Source: Anisus vortex (lineage: Eukaryota > Mollusca > Gastropoda > Planorbidae). Taken from it: a stretch of DNA of 64,000 nt. The notes under the pieces were generated by a model. That model saw nothing but the letters and a program-made list of their open reading frames with translations. It was not told the DNA's origin and ran no database searches. Shown piece after piece: positions 10,061 through 20,960 of the stretch. Positions within the stretch are counted from its first letter, which is position 1; each line of letters opens with the position of its first letter. A program made the translations under genes and the position numbers. Location: positions 33,932,082-33,996,081 of the forward strand of contig OX421507.1 in the NCBI GenBank assembly GCA_949126835.1, in the 5' to 3' direction.

Positions 10061-11040
10061 TTAAACTATATTTAAGAATTAATAAACATTATGAGTTTGT
10101 GTTGTTAGTTTTTTTTTGTTGTTCTTGGTGCCTTTTAGAGGACTAGGCCTAGCCATAAAAGATATAAGGTAACATTAAGCTAGAGAAGTCTAGAATTGAG
10201 ACAAAACTAGAACTCTAGACTAGAACTATCAGTGTAACTGGGATTACTTGTTTATTTGAGCCCTGCAGAGGAATCAATTGAAAGTAGATACTTCCTGCAG
10301 TCTAAGACCGGAAGCCGGTTGCACAAGTGATGTATATTTTACACAGTGGCCTCACCTGACGTCCCCCTCTATCATGACCTTGAGGGTCACCAACACTTAA
10401 TTACGTGAATTTAATCCAGACAAGGCAATAAACATGTCTCTTTTTGAAAACAAAACTTTGCACTACTCTTTTAATAATTGAAACAAAACATACAGCTCAA
10501 TTGTTCCTGCCAGTAATTTATTTTTTCAAATGAATAAATACTTTTGCAGATGTTTACACTAAATGAAGCTCGGTTACATGAACCCCCTCCACCACCCCTT
10601 CCCCCACCCCCTAAAATAAAATATTAAAAGATTTCTCCTGGTTTATACAATAAAACTATAAGTAATCTGTTCAAATCAAGGCGCCACTTAGAATTTTGAT
10701 TTTTCTAGAGCTTTGTTATATCCGCCCACTTTCTTAACGTTTCCCCATTGTCAGAAACTATCTCTCGATGTAGCAGGTCTGCTATCCTTCTCACTGTCTG
10801 ACAGGTTCGTTTGTTTGGCGTAAGTGGACACCTAGATGTAGCATAATGTCTTAAATAGATACTAAGACAAAATTCCTTCGGTGGAAATTATTTATATATT
10901 AAAATATCCTTTATAGATAGACTCCAGATGTTTGTTTTCACTTCCGCGGCTAGGTTTTGATATAGAAATCAATTCTATTTTTAGAATATACCTAACTGTA
11001 AACAGACAAACAATTGATGCCGTTGCAAAAGCTATGGCCT
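10061..11040. other. No gene seen
   Basis: AT-rich spacer. It includes a pyrimidine-rich CCCCTCCACCACCCC run near 10585-10610. No transposon ends recognised. Confidence 0.5.
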
Positions 11041-11043
11041 ACC

Positions 11044-11225
11044 AAAGACTATAATAAGATAGACCGCTTGCTTTAATATTTCTGCTATTTGATGACTCAA
11101 ATGACTTTTTTTCGGAATTCCTGATTCATTTTTGCACTGAACACTTACGTTTTATTTAATCGCTATGATTTTCTCAATGAAAAATTAATATCGAAAGTTG
11201 TATGCAGCGGAAATCTTTAGGCAGA
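11044..11225 (-). mobile_element. MITE arm of the AGACTATAATA family
   Basis: AGACTATAATAAGATAGACC followed by GCTTTAATATTTCTGCTATTTG and TTTTATTTAATCGCTATGAT matches the right arm of the full copy at 28650-28918 in inverse orientation. The second end is not visible, so it is truncated near 11225. Confidence 0.6.
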
Positions 11226-11286
11226 CGTAGACGTAATTTAATTTAAAAAAAAATGAATAGGTTTATATGCAAACGCAAACACACAC

Positions 11287-12557
11287 TGTCACGATGTGGC
11301 AATTGAGAGGGGGTAATAATGGCTGGTTGTCTTAGAGGTATGAGGTGCCGATGCTGTAGTTGACCTGGAATATTTATTTGTTCTCTACTGGCTCGTTTAG
11401 ATGTTATTAAACACACACAAATAGACAGTTCTAAGTTAGGCAAGCAAGTCTCTGGTTACGTTTCAGGTGTTTATTTATTATTCAAATTCAATATCCAATG
11501 ATGAAATATACATACTAACATGCAGGGGAGATATAATGCTTGAGATATACGCACAGGAACGTCTATCACTCAATATACTGTGTTGTTGCGGAATCCAAGT
11601 TTAGGCTACGTAACTATAATGAGGAAATTACGATTACTGGCTAAGTATCTGCAAGTCCAAGTAACAATTCGGGAGCTAGACCAAAACGATGTATCTAGCT
11701 CGGGAGCTGGGAGAGATCTGATCTAGTTTAGTTGGGCGGGCTTTTTCGTGAACATTAGTCACCTGACCCAAGGTTAATTTGGTTGGCTTACATTTAATTA
11801 CATCCTATTCTCATTGGCTAGATTGAATATACATTTGCATAAGAAAAGCTTATTGGAGCCAAAAATGGATTGGGGGTCGGGGTTGCGAGGGCGGAAAGGG
11901 GGGGGGGAGAGGTCTAGATGAAAGACAATTGAACAGACGTCATGCTGAGTGGGGGAATTTATCTCCCTTTGGTAGAATTTTAAGTAGTTAACTCAAGTGG
12001 CTGGGGGGGTTTCGGACGAGAATTAGTTATATGTGTGCGAACTGGGTTCTCTGGTCAACGCTCAGGGAACGACCGTCTCAAAGCAATTGCATAACGTACC
12101 GCTAAGCTGAGGGGATATAAAAGGGGGTGGGGGTGGCGGGGACGCGAAGAGGAGGGGGTGAGTGAGGGATCGAGTAATGACTGTCTACACATGCGTTAAA
12201 ATAGTACAAGATATAAATACATTAAGACATGATATGAATACATTAATATAGCATAGGATAAAATATATACGTTCTAACTAACACATTCGTACCCATTCAA
12301 CCAAGATGTAGTACCAAGTTGAATCTTATTAGTCAGTAGACTCTGAATTTGGGCGTAGTACAAGAGTATAATGAAGGGTAGAGAAACAGGTGAGAAAGAG
12401 TGATGGGGAGATGTAATTGCGTAAGGGAGGGAGAAGATAGTGACGTCAGACTAACCTTCTCTCTATTCTAGCTAAACTTAAGCTAATCTAAGGTTCTAGT
12501 TATACACTGCTATCTATCTAAGTGCTAATAGTCACTATTAAATCCAGAATTGTGACA
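11287..12557 (-). mobile_element. Putative solo LTR, about 1.27 kb
   Basis: The ends are TGTCACGATG and AATTGTGACA, a perfect 6-bp inverted TG...CA terminus. Both sides are flanked by CACAC (11282-11286 and 12558-12562); the flanks are CA-rich, so the duplication could be chance. On the minus strand AATAAATAAA near 11466-11475 lies about 180 bp from the 3' end, and AAAAAGCCCGC near 11745 resembles the TATAAAAGAGCCCGC of the LTR at the window's right edge. No coding sequence. An alternative is some other TG/CA-ended repeat. Confidence 0.5.
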
Positions 12558-12982
12558 CACACACACATCAACAAGGGCAATAAAAACGGTAACGATTCTA
12601 AAAAAATGAATTCCCTACAAGTCCCAGGCTAAACGAAACAAATCTATTGATGGAATCAGGATTGATTACGACCCATGGGTATTTGACGCCTAGTGGTCCG
12701 CCCATGACACGCCTCCGTTACTGTAAGACTACACCTCTTATGCTACATTATGAGAGTTGCCAGAACATGACATTGAATTCCGTAGAGGGGGGAATGTACG
12801 ATGGAAAATGAAACCGGAAACCAATTTTTTAGATTGCATTACCGAATACGGTTCAGTGGAATTATCTGAAGCGAACGGACCACGCTTGTGGCAAGGGAAA
12901 AATTCTTTACTTTGAAATTTGCGTCTACAAGAACGCCAACAAAGCGACCTCTTTTATAATACCATCCAATAATTGAATCACA

Positions 12983-13016
12983 GTATATAATATATATATA
13001 TATATTGATATATTTA

Positions 13017-13070
<54 letters not shown>
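12983..13070. repeat. (TA)n microsatellite
   Basis: Alternating TA tract with a short GATATATTTATGAA interruption. Confidence 0.95.
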
Positions 13071-13072
<2 letters not shown>

Positions 13073-13299
13073 AAAATGGCCTTGAAGCGTAAAGCTTGAA
13101 GAGTATTGGTCGTGGCGTCTATCTCACATGGATACGTTTGATTTTATATGTTTTAATGATTTGTATTTATCTCCTCCAAAAGTAGCCTTTCGGCAGTCTT
13201 CATTTGTTTTTGTTTTTTTATAATTTACCACTAAATGGGAGTAAACTATCATCGTTAGCCAAGAATTTGCGTCTATTTTAGAAAGACTATACGCTTGAA

Positions 13300-13492
13300 G
13301 GATTTCAGCTGGCGTACCGAAGGGTCTGGATTGGAATCCTAGTGAAGGCTAGAATGGGTTCATGATATTAGTTGTAGTAAAGGCGTAAAGTAAAGTTTGT
13401 GCTGATCACAATATTCCCTAGTATGCCGTGGTCATACCCCATTGCTGGCCCTATGATTCAATTTGGTCCAACGGGTATTGAATTTACTTACC
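13300..13492 (+). mobile_element. SINE1, degraded copy
   Basis: CAGCTGGCGTACCGAAGGG and GGAATCCTAGTGAAGGCTAG match the tRNA-like head with its B box. Further on, CCTAGTATGCCGTGGTCATA and CTATGATTCAATTTGGTCC match the SINE1 body. Internal pieces are deleted and the 5' tRNA end is lost. Confidence 0.6.
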
Positions 13493-13544
13493 TACTTCTG
13501 AAGGTTTTCAATTGGAATCTTAACGATATGCATATATGTCAGAA

Positions 13545-13672
13545 CTTGGTAGAATCGGGAACATTCTTACACCCAGCGGGAAAAAAAATCCTAGCGTTAA
13601 TATGGATTCAAACCCGGGATCTTGGAAATAGCAATCTGATTCCGCTAACACTAAGCCATCATTCGCTTCTTA
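13545..13672 (-). mobile_element. SINE1 head, inverse fragment
   Basis: Read on the minus strand: ATGGCTTAGTGTTAGCGGAA, then GATCCCGGGTTTGAATCC (B box), then GCTAGGATTTTTTTTCCCGC, the SINE1 head and start of body. Together with the plus-strand copy just before it, it forms an inverted SINE pair. Confidence 0.55.
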
Positions 13673-13679
13673 TTTTCAG

Positions 13680-14370
13680 GTGTTTATGACATGGTTTGCG
13701 CCTTTGGGGAAAGGTTTACACCAGTTTTGCAGTTTTAGTGGTCCAACTCACGATAGTCTCTTTCGCTGCCCCTACACTTAAGTTCAGGACCACCCTAGTG
13801 TGGCCCGGGGCAGACCTTTGCTGCTTGACCACTGCGTCCTCTATGCTGGACACAGAGGGCAAGAGGAAAATCAATACTGTTTGGTCAACTGGTCAACAGA
13901 GAAAACATTACCACTTTTCTTGTGTCCACCAATATGTGTGTCTACAGCAACGGTAAACAACTACTTTAAGTCGGCTTTATTGCTTGTGTAGACAGACGTA
14001 CTGACTAAATGGCGTTTGTGTGCCTATAAAAAAATGGCAGGATCCTGAGTACTATCTAAACAAGCCAGCTGTGGGCGTTGACCAAAGAAAGTGGTAAAAA
14101 TTGCTCCAAATAGACCACACACAAATATGTTTATCTTATTACATTTTTTTTCTGCTGTACTGGAGTATGAGGATTTGGACTTGAGTGATGGCCGGCTGAA
14201 CGATAATCCTTCTCCCATATATTAATTAAGTATATTGATATTATTTTTTTTATATAGATATGATTATATGACACAATTACTATTGGATTAGTAACTATTG
14301 TATTGTATGCAGTACAACTAACATCTGCAAATGGAACTATTTTATTATGTGATGTAAATATGATACAGTT
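13680..14370. other. No gene recognised; moderately GC-rich patch
   Basis: Overlapping plus-strand frames of 86 and 63 codons (13696-13991) lie in a less AT-rich stretch and show no known motif. They may be a relic repeat. The rest is AT-rich. Confidence 0.4.
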
Positions 14371-14377
14371 TAAGGAT

Positions 14378-14590
14378 GAGAGGCCGGCCGGTCCCGATGG
14401 TAGTGCAGTGGCGTAGGGGAGCGGGAGGGGGGGGTCCAAATTCGAAAGTCCCCCCGGGCCCCTATTTGAGTGGGGCCCCCAAAGGAGTGACCGAATCTTT
14501 TTTTCTCATGTCATAATGTCGAATGTCAAAATGCAGGGGCCAAGCCCCCCCGGGCCCCCAAATCCCTAGCAACGGCACCGGGGTAGTGTT
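14378..14590. repeat. GC-rich repeat with GGGGCCCC blocks
   Basis: The segment starts near GCAGTGGCGTAGGGG and contains several CCCCGGGCCCC / GGGGCCCCC blocks. It ends near CGGCACCGGGGTAG, in otherwise AT-rich DNA. A smaller GGGCCCC-rich stretch lies at 51359-51432. This looks like a non-autonomous transposon with degenerate ends; I could not define the termini. Confidence 0.4.
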
Positions 14591-15165
14591 ACAGTATTCT
14601 ATACTAATTCTTATGGCGTGTATGAGAGGCCTACTTATAACATAAAGAACCTGAGTTACACGTTGAGTAATTCAGATGAAAAGTTTATTCACATATAAAA
14701 TACCATACGTAGACGAAGCATATTGTTTACAAATAATAAGTATTCACACATTGTCAAAGTTTAATCATAATTGAAACACAGATTCAATAAGACTTGCATA
14801 TTCATTATCACTCGAGGACTAAATCCATCTCCTTCATGAATATATTCTTTTGATCTCTTTAATAACTATTCTAAGCGCACACTTTCAGACTTAAATAAAA
14901 CTTAGGTCAACACATTAGTTCAGTAAGTTCAGTAGAACTTATTAGGAAAAATCAACCTTTCATCTAAAAAATTCAACATCTTTCATTCTACTATTGTCTC
15001 CCTTGATAACTCTTTGTTCACTCCTACAAAAATCCCAAGCTTTTCTTGTATTATTACTTTGAACACTTCAAGACTATTTGTTTGTTTGTTTGTTTGGGGA
15101 AAAACAACTGCACTCACTCATTTAAACTCTTAAAAACATGTTGCAGTGAATACAAAACTGAACTG
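14591..15165. other. No gene seen
   Basis: AT-rich spacer with a (GTTT)n run at 15080-15096. Confidence 0.5.
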
Positions 15166-15168
15166 TAA

Positions 15169-15305
15169 CAGTTAGTTCACCGGACTGTCAACCGTCATAT
15201 CGCAGGTTCTATCCCTGTTGCCGACCGATCCCTCATGAAGGAGTTGTGGGCCTTGTGGACGTAATAATCTTCTTTCTAGAAGGACCGTCTGTAAAACTTT
15301 TAAGA
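15169..15305 (+). mobile_element. SINE2 fragment
   Basis: TTAGTTCACCGGACTGTCAA, GCAGGTTCTATCCC (B-box region), then GGCCTTGTGGACGTAATAAT match the SINE2 copies at 58446-58605, 59527-59798 and 60423-60545. Most of the A-box half is missing. Confidence 0.6.
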
Positions 15306-15800
15306 TATACGATTTTTAAAAATACTGATGAAAAGTTGAGTGAAGCCAATGTCATTGATGAATTGCGTTCTATTTATCTACATCAATAAAACGTGAAGTT
15401 ATTTCAAATAGAGAATTATTGCCAGACATGTTGTGTTTCTTCCCTTTAAAAGACCAGGGGTTATAATTAATATAGTGAAAAACAAGAACTTTATTATCTA
15501 TACATTTTTTTAAACGAAGCTCTAAAACCAGTTAAGTTTACACATAGAATAGAATACTAACATAAAAAACATAGAGAGATTGTTTTGCTATTGCCTGATT
15601 GTGAAATAAAAATAAATAAATAAGACCATACAAAGTTACTGTAATGAGTTTTCAAGAGGGACAAGTCAAACGTGTAAAGGAAAATATGTTATTATGTAGG
15701 GGTTAAATAAATAACATCGGTGGGAATTGTCAGATAACTCTTGATGTTTTTCTCTTTTTTTTTCAGGGTGCAATTTACCTCCCCCTTCTGACTTTCTCTT
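15306..15800. other. No gene seen
   Basis: AT-rich spacer without recognised features. Confidence 0.5.
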
Positions 15801-15807
15801 TAATGAT

Positions 15808-15888
15808 GGTCTCTAAAACGCATTCGAAGACTGATTGTAATGCATAGCGCTATATAAATATGTAAATTGTAAATTGTAAATTGTAGAG
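15808..15888 (+). mobile_element. SINE2-type 3' tail with (TGTAAAT)n
   Basis: ACGCATTCGAAGACTGATTG and GCATAGCGCTATATAAATAT correspond to the 3' end of SINE2. The tail repeat here is ATTGTAA/TGTAAAT rather than ATT or ACCATT. Confidence 0.55.
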
Positions 15889-16070
15889 TACAGTGACAAT
15901 GAATCGTAGACATGCTGTCATTGGCTAATTAAATAAATTTAATATTTATATAAATACTAGAAATTGTTTTCTACATTAAAATAGGAATATCCCACTCAAT
16001 AGTAGTTGGAACAGGAAGTTTGGAATAAGCCAAGAAGTGGGTAGTTGTTTTTTTTATATGTATGTTTATG
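15889..16070. other. No gene seen
   Basis: Short AT-rich spacer. Confidence 0.4.
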
Positions 16071-16076
16071 ACTGGA

Positions 16077-16346
16077 GTAAAGTAAAGTACCCGTCGAACC
16101 AAATTGATCCATAGGGCCGGTGAAGCAGCGTTTACCAGTTTCTATGGCCACGGCATACTAGGTGATTGTGTGGCCAGCATAATGCTCGGGCCTTTGCTTT
16201 AGACCAACTAAGGTCAGGTACCCATCGGAGCTAGGTAGACTCAGATACAGCCTCCAAACTCGTGAAAAAAATCCTAGGCTGCACAATGATTCGAACCCGG
16301 GACCTCTGATGCGCCTGCCGAATGCGCTACCGTACGGCCACCGTCT
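16077..16346 (-). mobile_element. SINE1, nearly full-length
   Basis: Minus strand 5' to 3': tRNA-like head (GGCCGTACGGTAGCGCATTC, then GGTCCCGGGTTCGAATCA as B box). Next comes GCCTAGGATTTTTTTCACGA, then the body with GGCCACACAATCACCTAGTA, CCGTGGCCATAGAAACTGG and GGGTACTTTACTTTA. It is the best single reference copy of SINE1 in the window. The head is Leu/Ser-tRNA-like by its layout. Confidence 0.8.
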
Positions 16347-16349
16347 ACA

Positions 16350-16855
16350 AATGGAGCTAAAAGCCAATTTTATAACACATTTCAATTAAGCTGTCCGGTC
16401 TGACTTTCTTTTAATTATTCATCTGCCACATGCTCACCGACTTAAGCACAATACAGTCGTCAATGTTATTGGACAACCTTTTTGTTTTGTTTTCTAAATC
16501 TAAAGGGTCCACGAATACCAATTCCAGTTATCTCCTTTGAGGCAAACATTTGAATAATGCCTCTGAACACTGCCAAATGGCAATACCGGAGTGACGCCGC
16601 TGCACTGATGGGATTGTCAGATCGACACGCATGAACAACGTAGCTGGGGTTGATAACAGGTTTATTATAAGCAAACGAGATAAAGTCGAAATGAGTCTCG
16701 TTTTTTTTAAATAAATATCAAAGAACATTTAGTTTCGTTTATATCTATTACATTTAAAATTCATACTTTTGTTTGTATTTCACTGTAACGTATGTATATT
16801 TTAACTTCTGTATTTATATTGCTGATTGTACTTATCTTCAACCTTAGTAAATGTA
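16350..16855. other. No gene seen
   Basis: AT-rich spacer. A 66-codon minus frame (16528-16728) has no recognisable motif. Confidence 0.45.
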
Positions 16856-16857
16856 CA

Positions 16858-16969
16858 ATGGGCCGTATTGCTGCTGAGAGTTAACACCCTTGCCCATTTT
16901 ACAATTACGGTTTATAAGATTGACTTGTATAAGGGGCAAGGGTGTTAACTCTCAGCAGTACGGCCCATT
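16858..16969. repeat. Foldback element with 37-39 bp arms
   Basis: The left arm starts ATGGGCCGTATTGCTGCTGA and continues into GAGTTAACACCCTTGCCC. The right arm is its reverse complement with only a 3-bp indel and one substitution. The loop is about 35 bp. This is a hairpin MITE; flanking duplications are not clear. Confidence 0.75.
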
Positions 16970-17700
16970 ATATTGTGGATAAAACAAAAATTTTATCCAT
17001 GATACATTTAGAACTGGGGTAATTTGCTTAAGTGTAATTGCCCCCCCCCCCCACCCCACCCCTTTTATGCTAATTCAACCAAGTTAACATGAGCAATTGC
17101 ATGTGTGTATGTGAATTTCTAAAGTTAAAGCAAGTTAATTAAACTTACATCCTGTTCCAACAAATAAAGATTTCCTCGAAAAAGGCAAACTGTAGACAGT
17201 ATGTTCTGGATACGGTTGTTAAAATTAAATTATGTGTGTCTTAGTGTAGTACCAAACAGAAAACCTCTAAAAGTGACTTTGTTAGGATACATCAAGACAG
17301 AATTAAAAGCAAGTTCTTGTAAATAAAAATAAGTTAAACCCCATAGTGAATTGTACCCAGTCTTATCCAATAGCGAGGTGTACTGGATTAAGTGATTGAT
17401 TGCCCAAGAGTAAAGGGGAGACTCGTCCGAAATGTTTTGCTGTTTTTCCATCAAGCTAAATGCTGTCAAATATTACAATTCTAAGCTACTTATGAAAACA
17501 AGATTCCAAAAAGGAAAGAACGTTCGCTCCAGTGTCTTCAGTAGTAGACTTTGCCTTACTGAGCTCACAGTGTCTTCAGTAGTAGACTTTGCCTTACTGA
17601 GCAGACTATTAAAAGGTAATTATTGGATTGCAGTTAGTTAAATTAAATATCGATAACAAAAATAATATCATACATCCTATTCACCGTACTGGCTATCTAA
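16970..17700. other. No gene; poly-C run and a 2x direct repeat
   Basis: A C-run with CCACCCCACCCC is at 17041-17062. Around 17540-17600 a roughly 43-bp segment containing GTGTCTTCAGTAGTAGACTT is present twice in tandem. Small frames here have no recognised domain. Confidence 0.5.
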
Positions 17701-17701
17701 C

Positions 17702-17760
17702 GACCAACAGACCTACCAACAGACCTACCAACAGACCTACCAACAGACCTACCAACAGAC
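17702..17760. repeat. 12-bp minisatellite, left part
   Basis: About five copies of ACCTACCAACAG. The array is cut by the solo LTR at 17761-18434 and resumes on the other side. It encodes TNRP repeats in one frame only because the unit is divisible by three. Confidence 0.9.
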
Positions 17761-18434
17761 TGTCATGTATATTGTTTTTCCAAGAATTGGAACACGCAAT
17801 GTTTATTCTTCTCTCTCTCTTTTCTCACTACACACAATATTAGGACGTTTAGTAGGAAAACGAAAGATTCTAGGTAATGTTGGGATTCTGTGTTGATCTC
17901 AAATTCTCAGGGTCTGGGAACGACTCATTATTTAATAGGGGAAGTTCCTATCGTTTTGTTATAAGTTTTGTAATGTTACCATGATTTTCACCCCTACTGG
18001 TAGTGGGTCTGTCCCTTGCACCACTCGGATAGTATTTAATGATTTGTTTTGTCTGAAAGACAGAGAGTTTTCAAAATATGTTCCTTTGAGAACGTTTGTG
18101 TTTGCACTATTTTATTCTAACTGTACATAATAGATATATTGTATATATTGAACATATCACCTGAAATAAACTATCAACAACAGTTACACTGAAGCTTCCT
18201 TGTCAAGTTACTATTCTATTGTGTTGTACACATTACTATAAGATTTATCTACTACTCTAATGCCCAAGAAAGGAAATGTTGGAATACAAATACTGAGTTT
18301 GTGCCCAGGACTATAAGAAGAGTTCGTGTAATACTGAAACATAAATACTAATAATTAAAGTCTCCCCTAGGACTAACGAGAATTATCAGCAAGATCTACA
18401 CAGCTCTGGCCACAAGGGGATTGTGGACGTAACA
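17761..18434 (+). mobile_element. Solo LTR of the 20273-27084 family
   Basis: It starts TGTCATGTATATTG and ends GGACGTAACA. It matches the whole 675-bp LTR of the complete element in inverse orientation, with scattered substitutions (roughly 97% by eye). It is flanked by AGAC on both sides (17757-17760 and 18435-18438), a 4-bp target duplication. The sense strand has a polyadenylation signal AATAAA at 18165-18170. The internal region is absent, so it arose by LTR-LTR recombination after insertion into the 12-bp array. Confidence 0.92.
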
Positions 18435-18572
18435 AGACCTATCAACAGACCTACCAGCAGACCTATAAACAGACCTACCAAAAGACCTATCAACAGACCT
18501 ACCAACAGACCTATCAACAGACCTACCAACAGACCTATAAACAGACCTACCGACAAACCTATAGACCTATTT
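18435..18572. repeat. 12-bp minisatellite, right part
   Basis: About eleven copies of ACCTACCAACAG with variants ACCTATCAACAG, ACCTATAAACAG and ACCTACCAAAAG. More variable than the left part. Confidence 0.9.
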
Positions 18573-19070
18573 ATATCTTTAAGTCTATCTATCTGCACCC
18601 AGATCTACATCTAGATCTATCTTTATATTTATTTGTCTATGAATATATAATATATGAATATACATATATATAAAAAGACCCAATATGCGCAATATATATT
18701 CGACTAAAATCTGTTTGTAATATAAGAAAATAAACTGATCTAATTCTCAGACCAAAGAACTGTATGCATAAATTATCTTTTAAACCAAATCGGCTTTTTG
18801 CACACGACCTCCTCAACTACCTACGGAAGTACGATAGGAGAAAAACACAAACAATATAATTAGAGGGTTTAAAGGCGATGTGCAAAAAAGAAAAAGTGGG
18901 GGTAGTGGGATTAAGCACTCAGAGAGATAAACATCGAGAAAAATTGAGTGTTCAGAAAAGCAAGGGTCCTGGATCGTTAAAACATATTTACTGATATTAA
19001 TTTGTTGTTAGCCAAAACTGAATTCATAATGCATTGCCAATATTTCTTTAAGTTTCCGACACTATGTCTC
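18573..19070. other. No gene seen
   Basis: AT-rich DNA with short ATCTAGATCTAT and TATA runs grading toward the next microsatellite. Confidence 0.5.
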
Positions 19071-19074
19071 TGTC

Positions 19075-19075
<1 letters not shown>

Positions 19076-19165
<90 letters not shown>

Positions 19166-19552
19166 TTCTATCTATCTATCAATCTATCTATCTATCTATC
19201 TGTCTATCTATCTATCGATCTATTTATCTATCTATATCTATCTATCTATATATCTATCTATATATCTATCTATCTTTCTATCTATCTATCTATCTATCTA
19301 TCTATATATCTTTCTAACTATATATTTATATATATATATATCTATATATCTATATATTTATATATCTGTCTTTCTATTTATCTAACTATCTATCTGTCTA
19401 TCTATCTATCTGTCTATCTGTCTTTCTATTTATCTATCTATCTGTCTATCTATTTATCTGTCTTTCTATCTATCTATATATCTTTCTATCTATGTATCTA
19501 TCTATATATCTGTCTATATATCTATCTATCTATCTTTCTTTCTAACTTTCTT

Positions 19553-19591
<39 letters not shown>

Positions 19592-19600
19592 ATCTTTCTT

Positions 19601-19645
<45 letters not shown>

Positions 19646-19646
19646 A
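19076..19646. repeat. (TATC)n microsatellite, about 570 bp
   Basis: Long TATC array with TGTC, TTTC and TATATC interruptions. The 204- and 127-codon frames over it are Ile/Tyr/Leu/Ser runs and are not genes. Confidence 0.97.
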
Positions 19647-19955
19647 GCATTTACTTTTATTTAATGAAAGAATCATAGCCTGGTCATCTTGATCTTGAAA
19701 GAGTTCTATCAAGAATTCGTTTAGTATTACCAGCCAGGGACGTACTAATAAAATGGTCGGAGAAGTACTAAATTAGAAAGAAGCGAGTACTACAAAGAAG
19801 CGAGTACTACTTAACGGTTTTTCAAAGTAAATATTAAACCTTTTCTTTCCCGTCAGGCATTCGATATTTGATCCTTTCAGAGAACCCATTCTAAGCTGAG
19901 CTGCCTCTCGATCCACGTTTGAACACTAATTAACATTTGCCTTTACTTGAACATT
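19647..19955. other. No gene seen
   Basis: Spacer with a short direct repeat (AAGAAGCGAGTACTAC near 19783-19812, twice). Confidence 0.5.
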
Positions 19956-19959
19956 ATTT

Positions 19960-20235
19960 AAAGTGGGAGGAACTTGCCAAAGACTGGTCCAGCTGGAGAC
20001 AAGCGTTGACCTCCGGGCTGGAAGCAGGATAAAGAAACCTGCAAAGGGCTCACTGACGAGAAGCGCACCAGAAGGAAGGGAAGAGACCAGACAATGACCA
20101 ATTCTGCCTTCTTGTACCAGAGGTGCAACAATGACTGTCACTCGCGTGTGGCTTGTACAGCCACAGCAGATGCTGCAAGGCCAGGAGCGCACACTCCCCA
20201 AGGGAACACTAAACTCCGTCGTCTCGCGAGACTAA
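19960..20235 (+). pseudogene. LINE ORF2 C-terminal relic
   Basis: Plus-strand frames give KDWSSWRQALTSGLEAG and later EKRTRRKGRDQ, then C-N-N-D-C-H-S-R-V. This resembles the tail of CR1/Jockey-like ORF2 proteins, where a W-x-x-x-V/L-x-x-G helix precedes a Cys/His knuckle ending in C-H-S-R-I/V. Stops and frame changes break it. The LTR retrotransposon inserted about 40 bp downstream. Family assignment is by pattern only. Confidence 0.5.
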
Positions 20236-20272
20236 TGGAAGCCAACAACAAAAACGACAACATTTAAAGTGT

Positions 20273-20947
20273 TGTTACGTCCACAATCCCCTTGTGGCCA
20301 GAGCTGTGTAGATCTTGCTGATAATTCTCGTTAGTCCTAGGGGAGACTTTAATTATTAGTATTTATGTTTCAGTATTACACGAACTCTTCTTATAGTCCT
20401 GGGCACAAATTCAGTATTTGTATTCCAACATTTCCTTTCTTGTAAATTATGGTAGTAGATAAATCTTATAGTAATGTATACAACACAATAGGATAGTAAC
20501 TTGACAAAGAAGCTTCAGTGTAACTGTTGTTGATAGTTTATTTCAGGTGGTATGTTCAATATATACAATATATCTATTATGTACAGTTAGAATAAAATAG
20601 TGCAAACATAAACGTTCTCAAAAGAACATATTTTGAAACTCTCTGTCTTTCAGACAAAACAAATCATTAAATACTATCCGAGTGGTGCAAGGGATAGACC
20701 CACTACCAGTAGGGGTGAAAATCATGGTAACATTACAAAACTCATAACAAAACGATATGAACTTCCCCTATTAAATAATGAGTCGTTCCCAGACTCTGAG
20801 AATTTGAGATCAACACAGAATCCCAGCATTACCTAGAACCTTTCGTTTTCCTACTAAACGTCCTAATATCGCGTGTAGTAAGAAAAGAGAGAGAGAGGAG
20901 AATAAACATTGCGTGTTCCAATTCTTGGAAAAACAATATACATGACA
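20273..20947 (-). repeat. 3' LTR
   Basis: 675 bp, plus-strand ends TGTTACGTCC and ATACATGACA. On the coding (minus) strand it carries the polyadenylation signal AATAAA (20537-20542), about 265 bp before its 3' end. It differs from the 5' LTR at two positions I can see (near 20609 and 20680). Confidence 0.95.
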
Positions 20948-20960
20948 CGCCCCCACCCAA
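20948..20960 (-). other. Polypurine tract
   Basis: The minus strand reads TTGGGTGGGGGCG immediately before the 3' LTR, the expected position and composition for the plus-strand primer of reverse transcription. Confidence 0.8.

Noticed and set aside
13696..13991. Small secreted-like protein (86 codons starting MRLWGKVYTSFAVLVVQLTI)
   Set aside because: The N-terminus is hydrophobic, but there is no homology I recognise, two frames overlap, and the neighbourhood is repeats; no splice or promoter support.
19002..19678. 127- and 204-codon frames over (TATC)n, and Leu/Ser/Phe frames over (CT)n and (GA)n
   Set aside because: Pure microsatellite translations.
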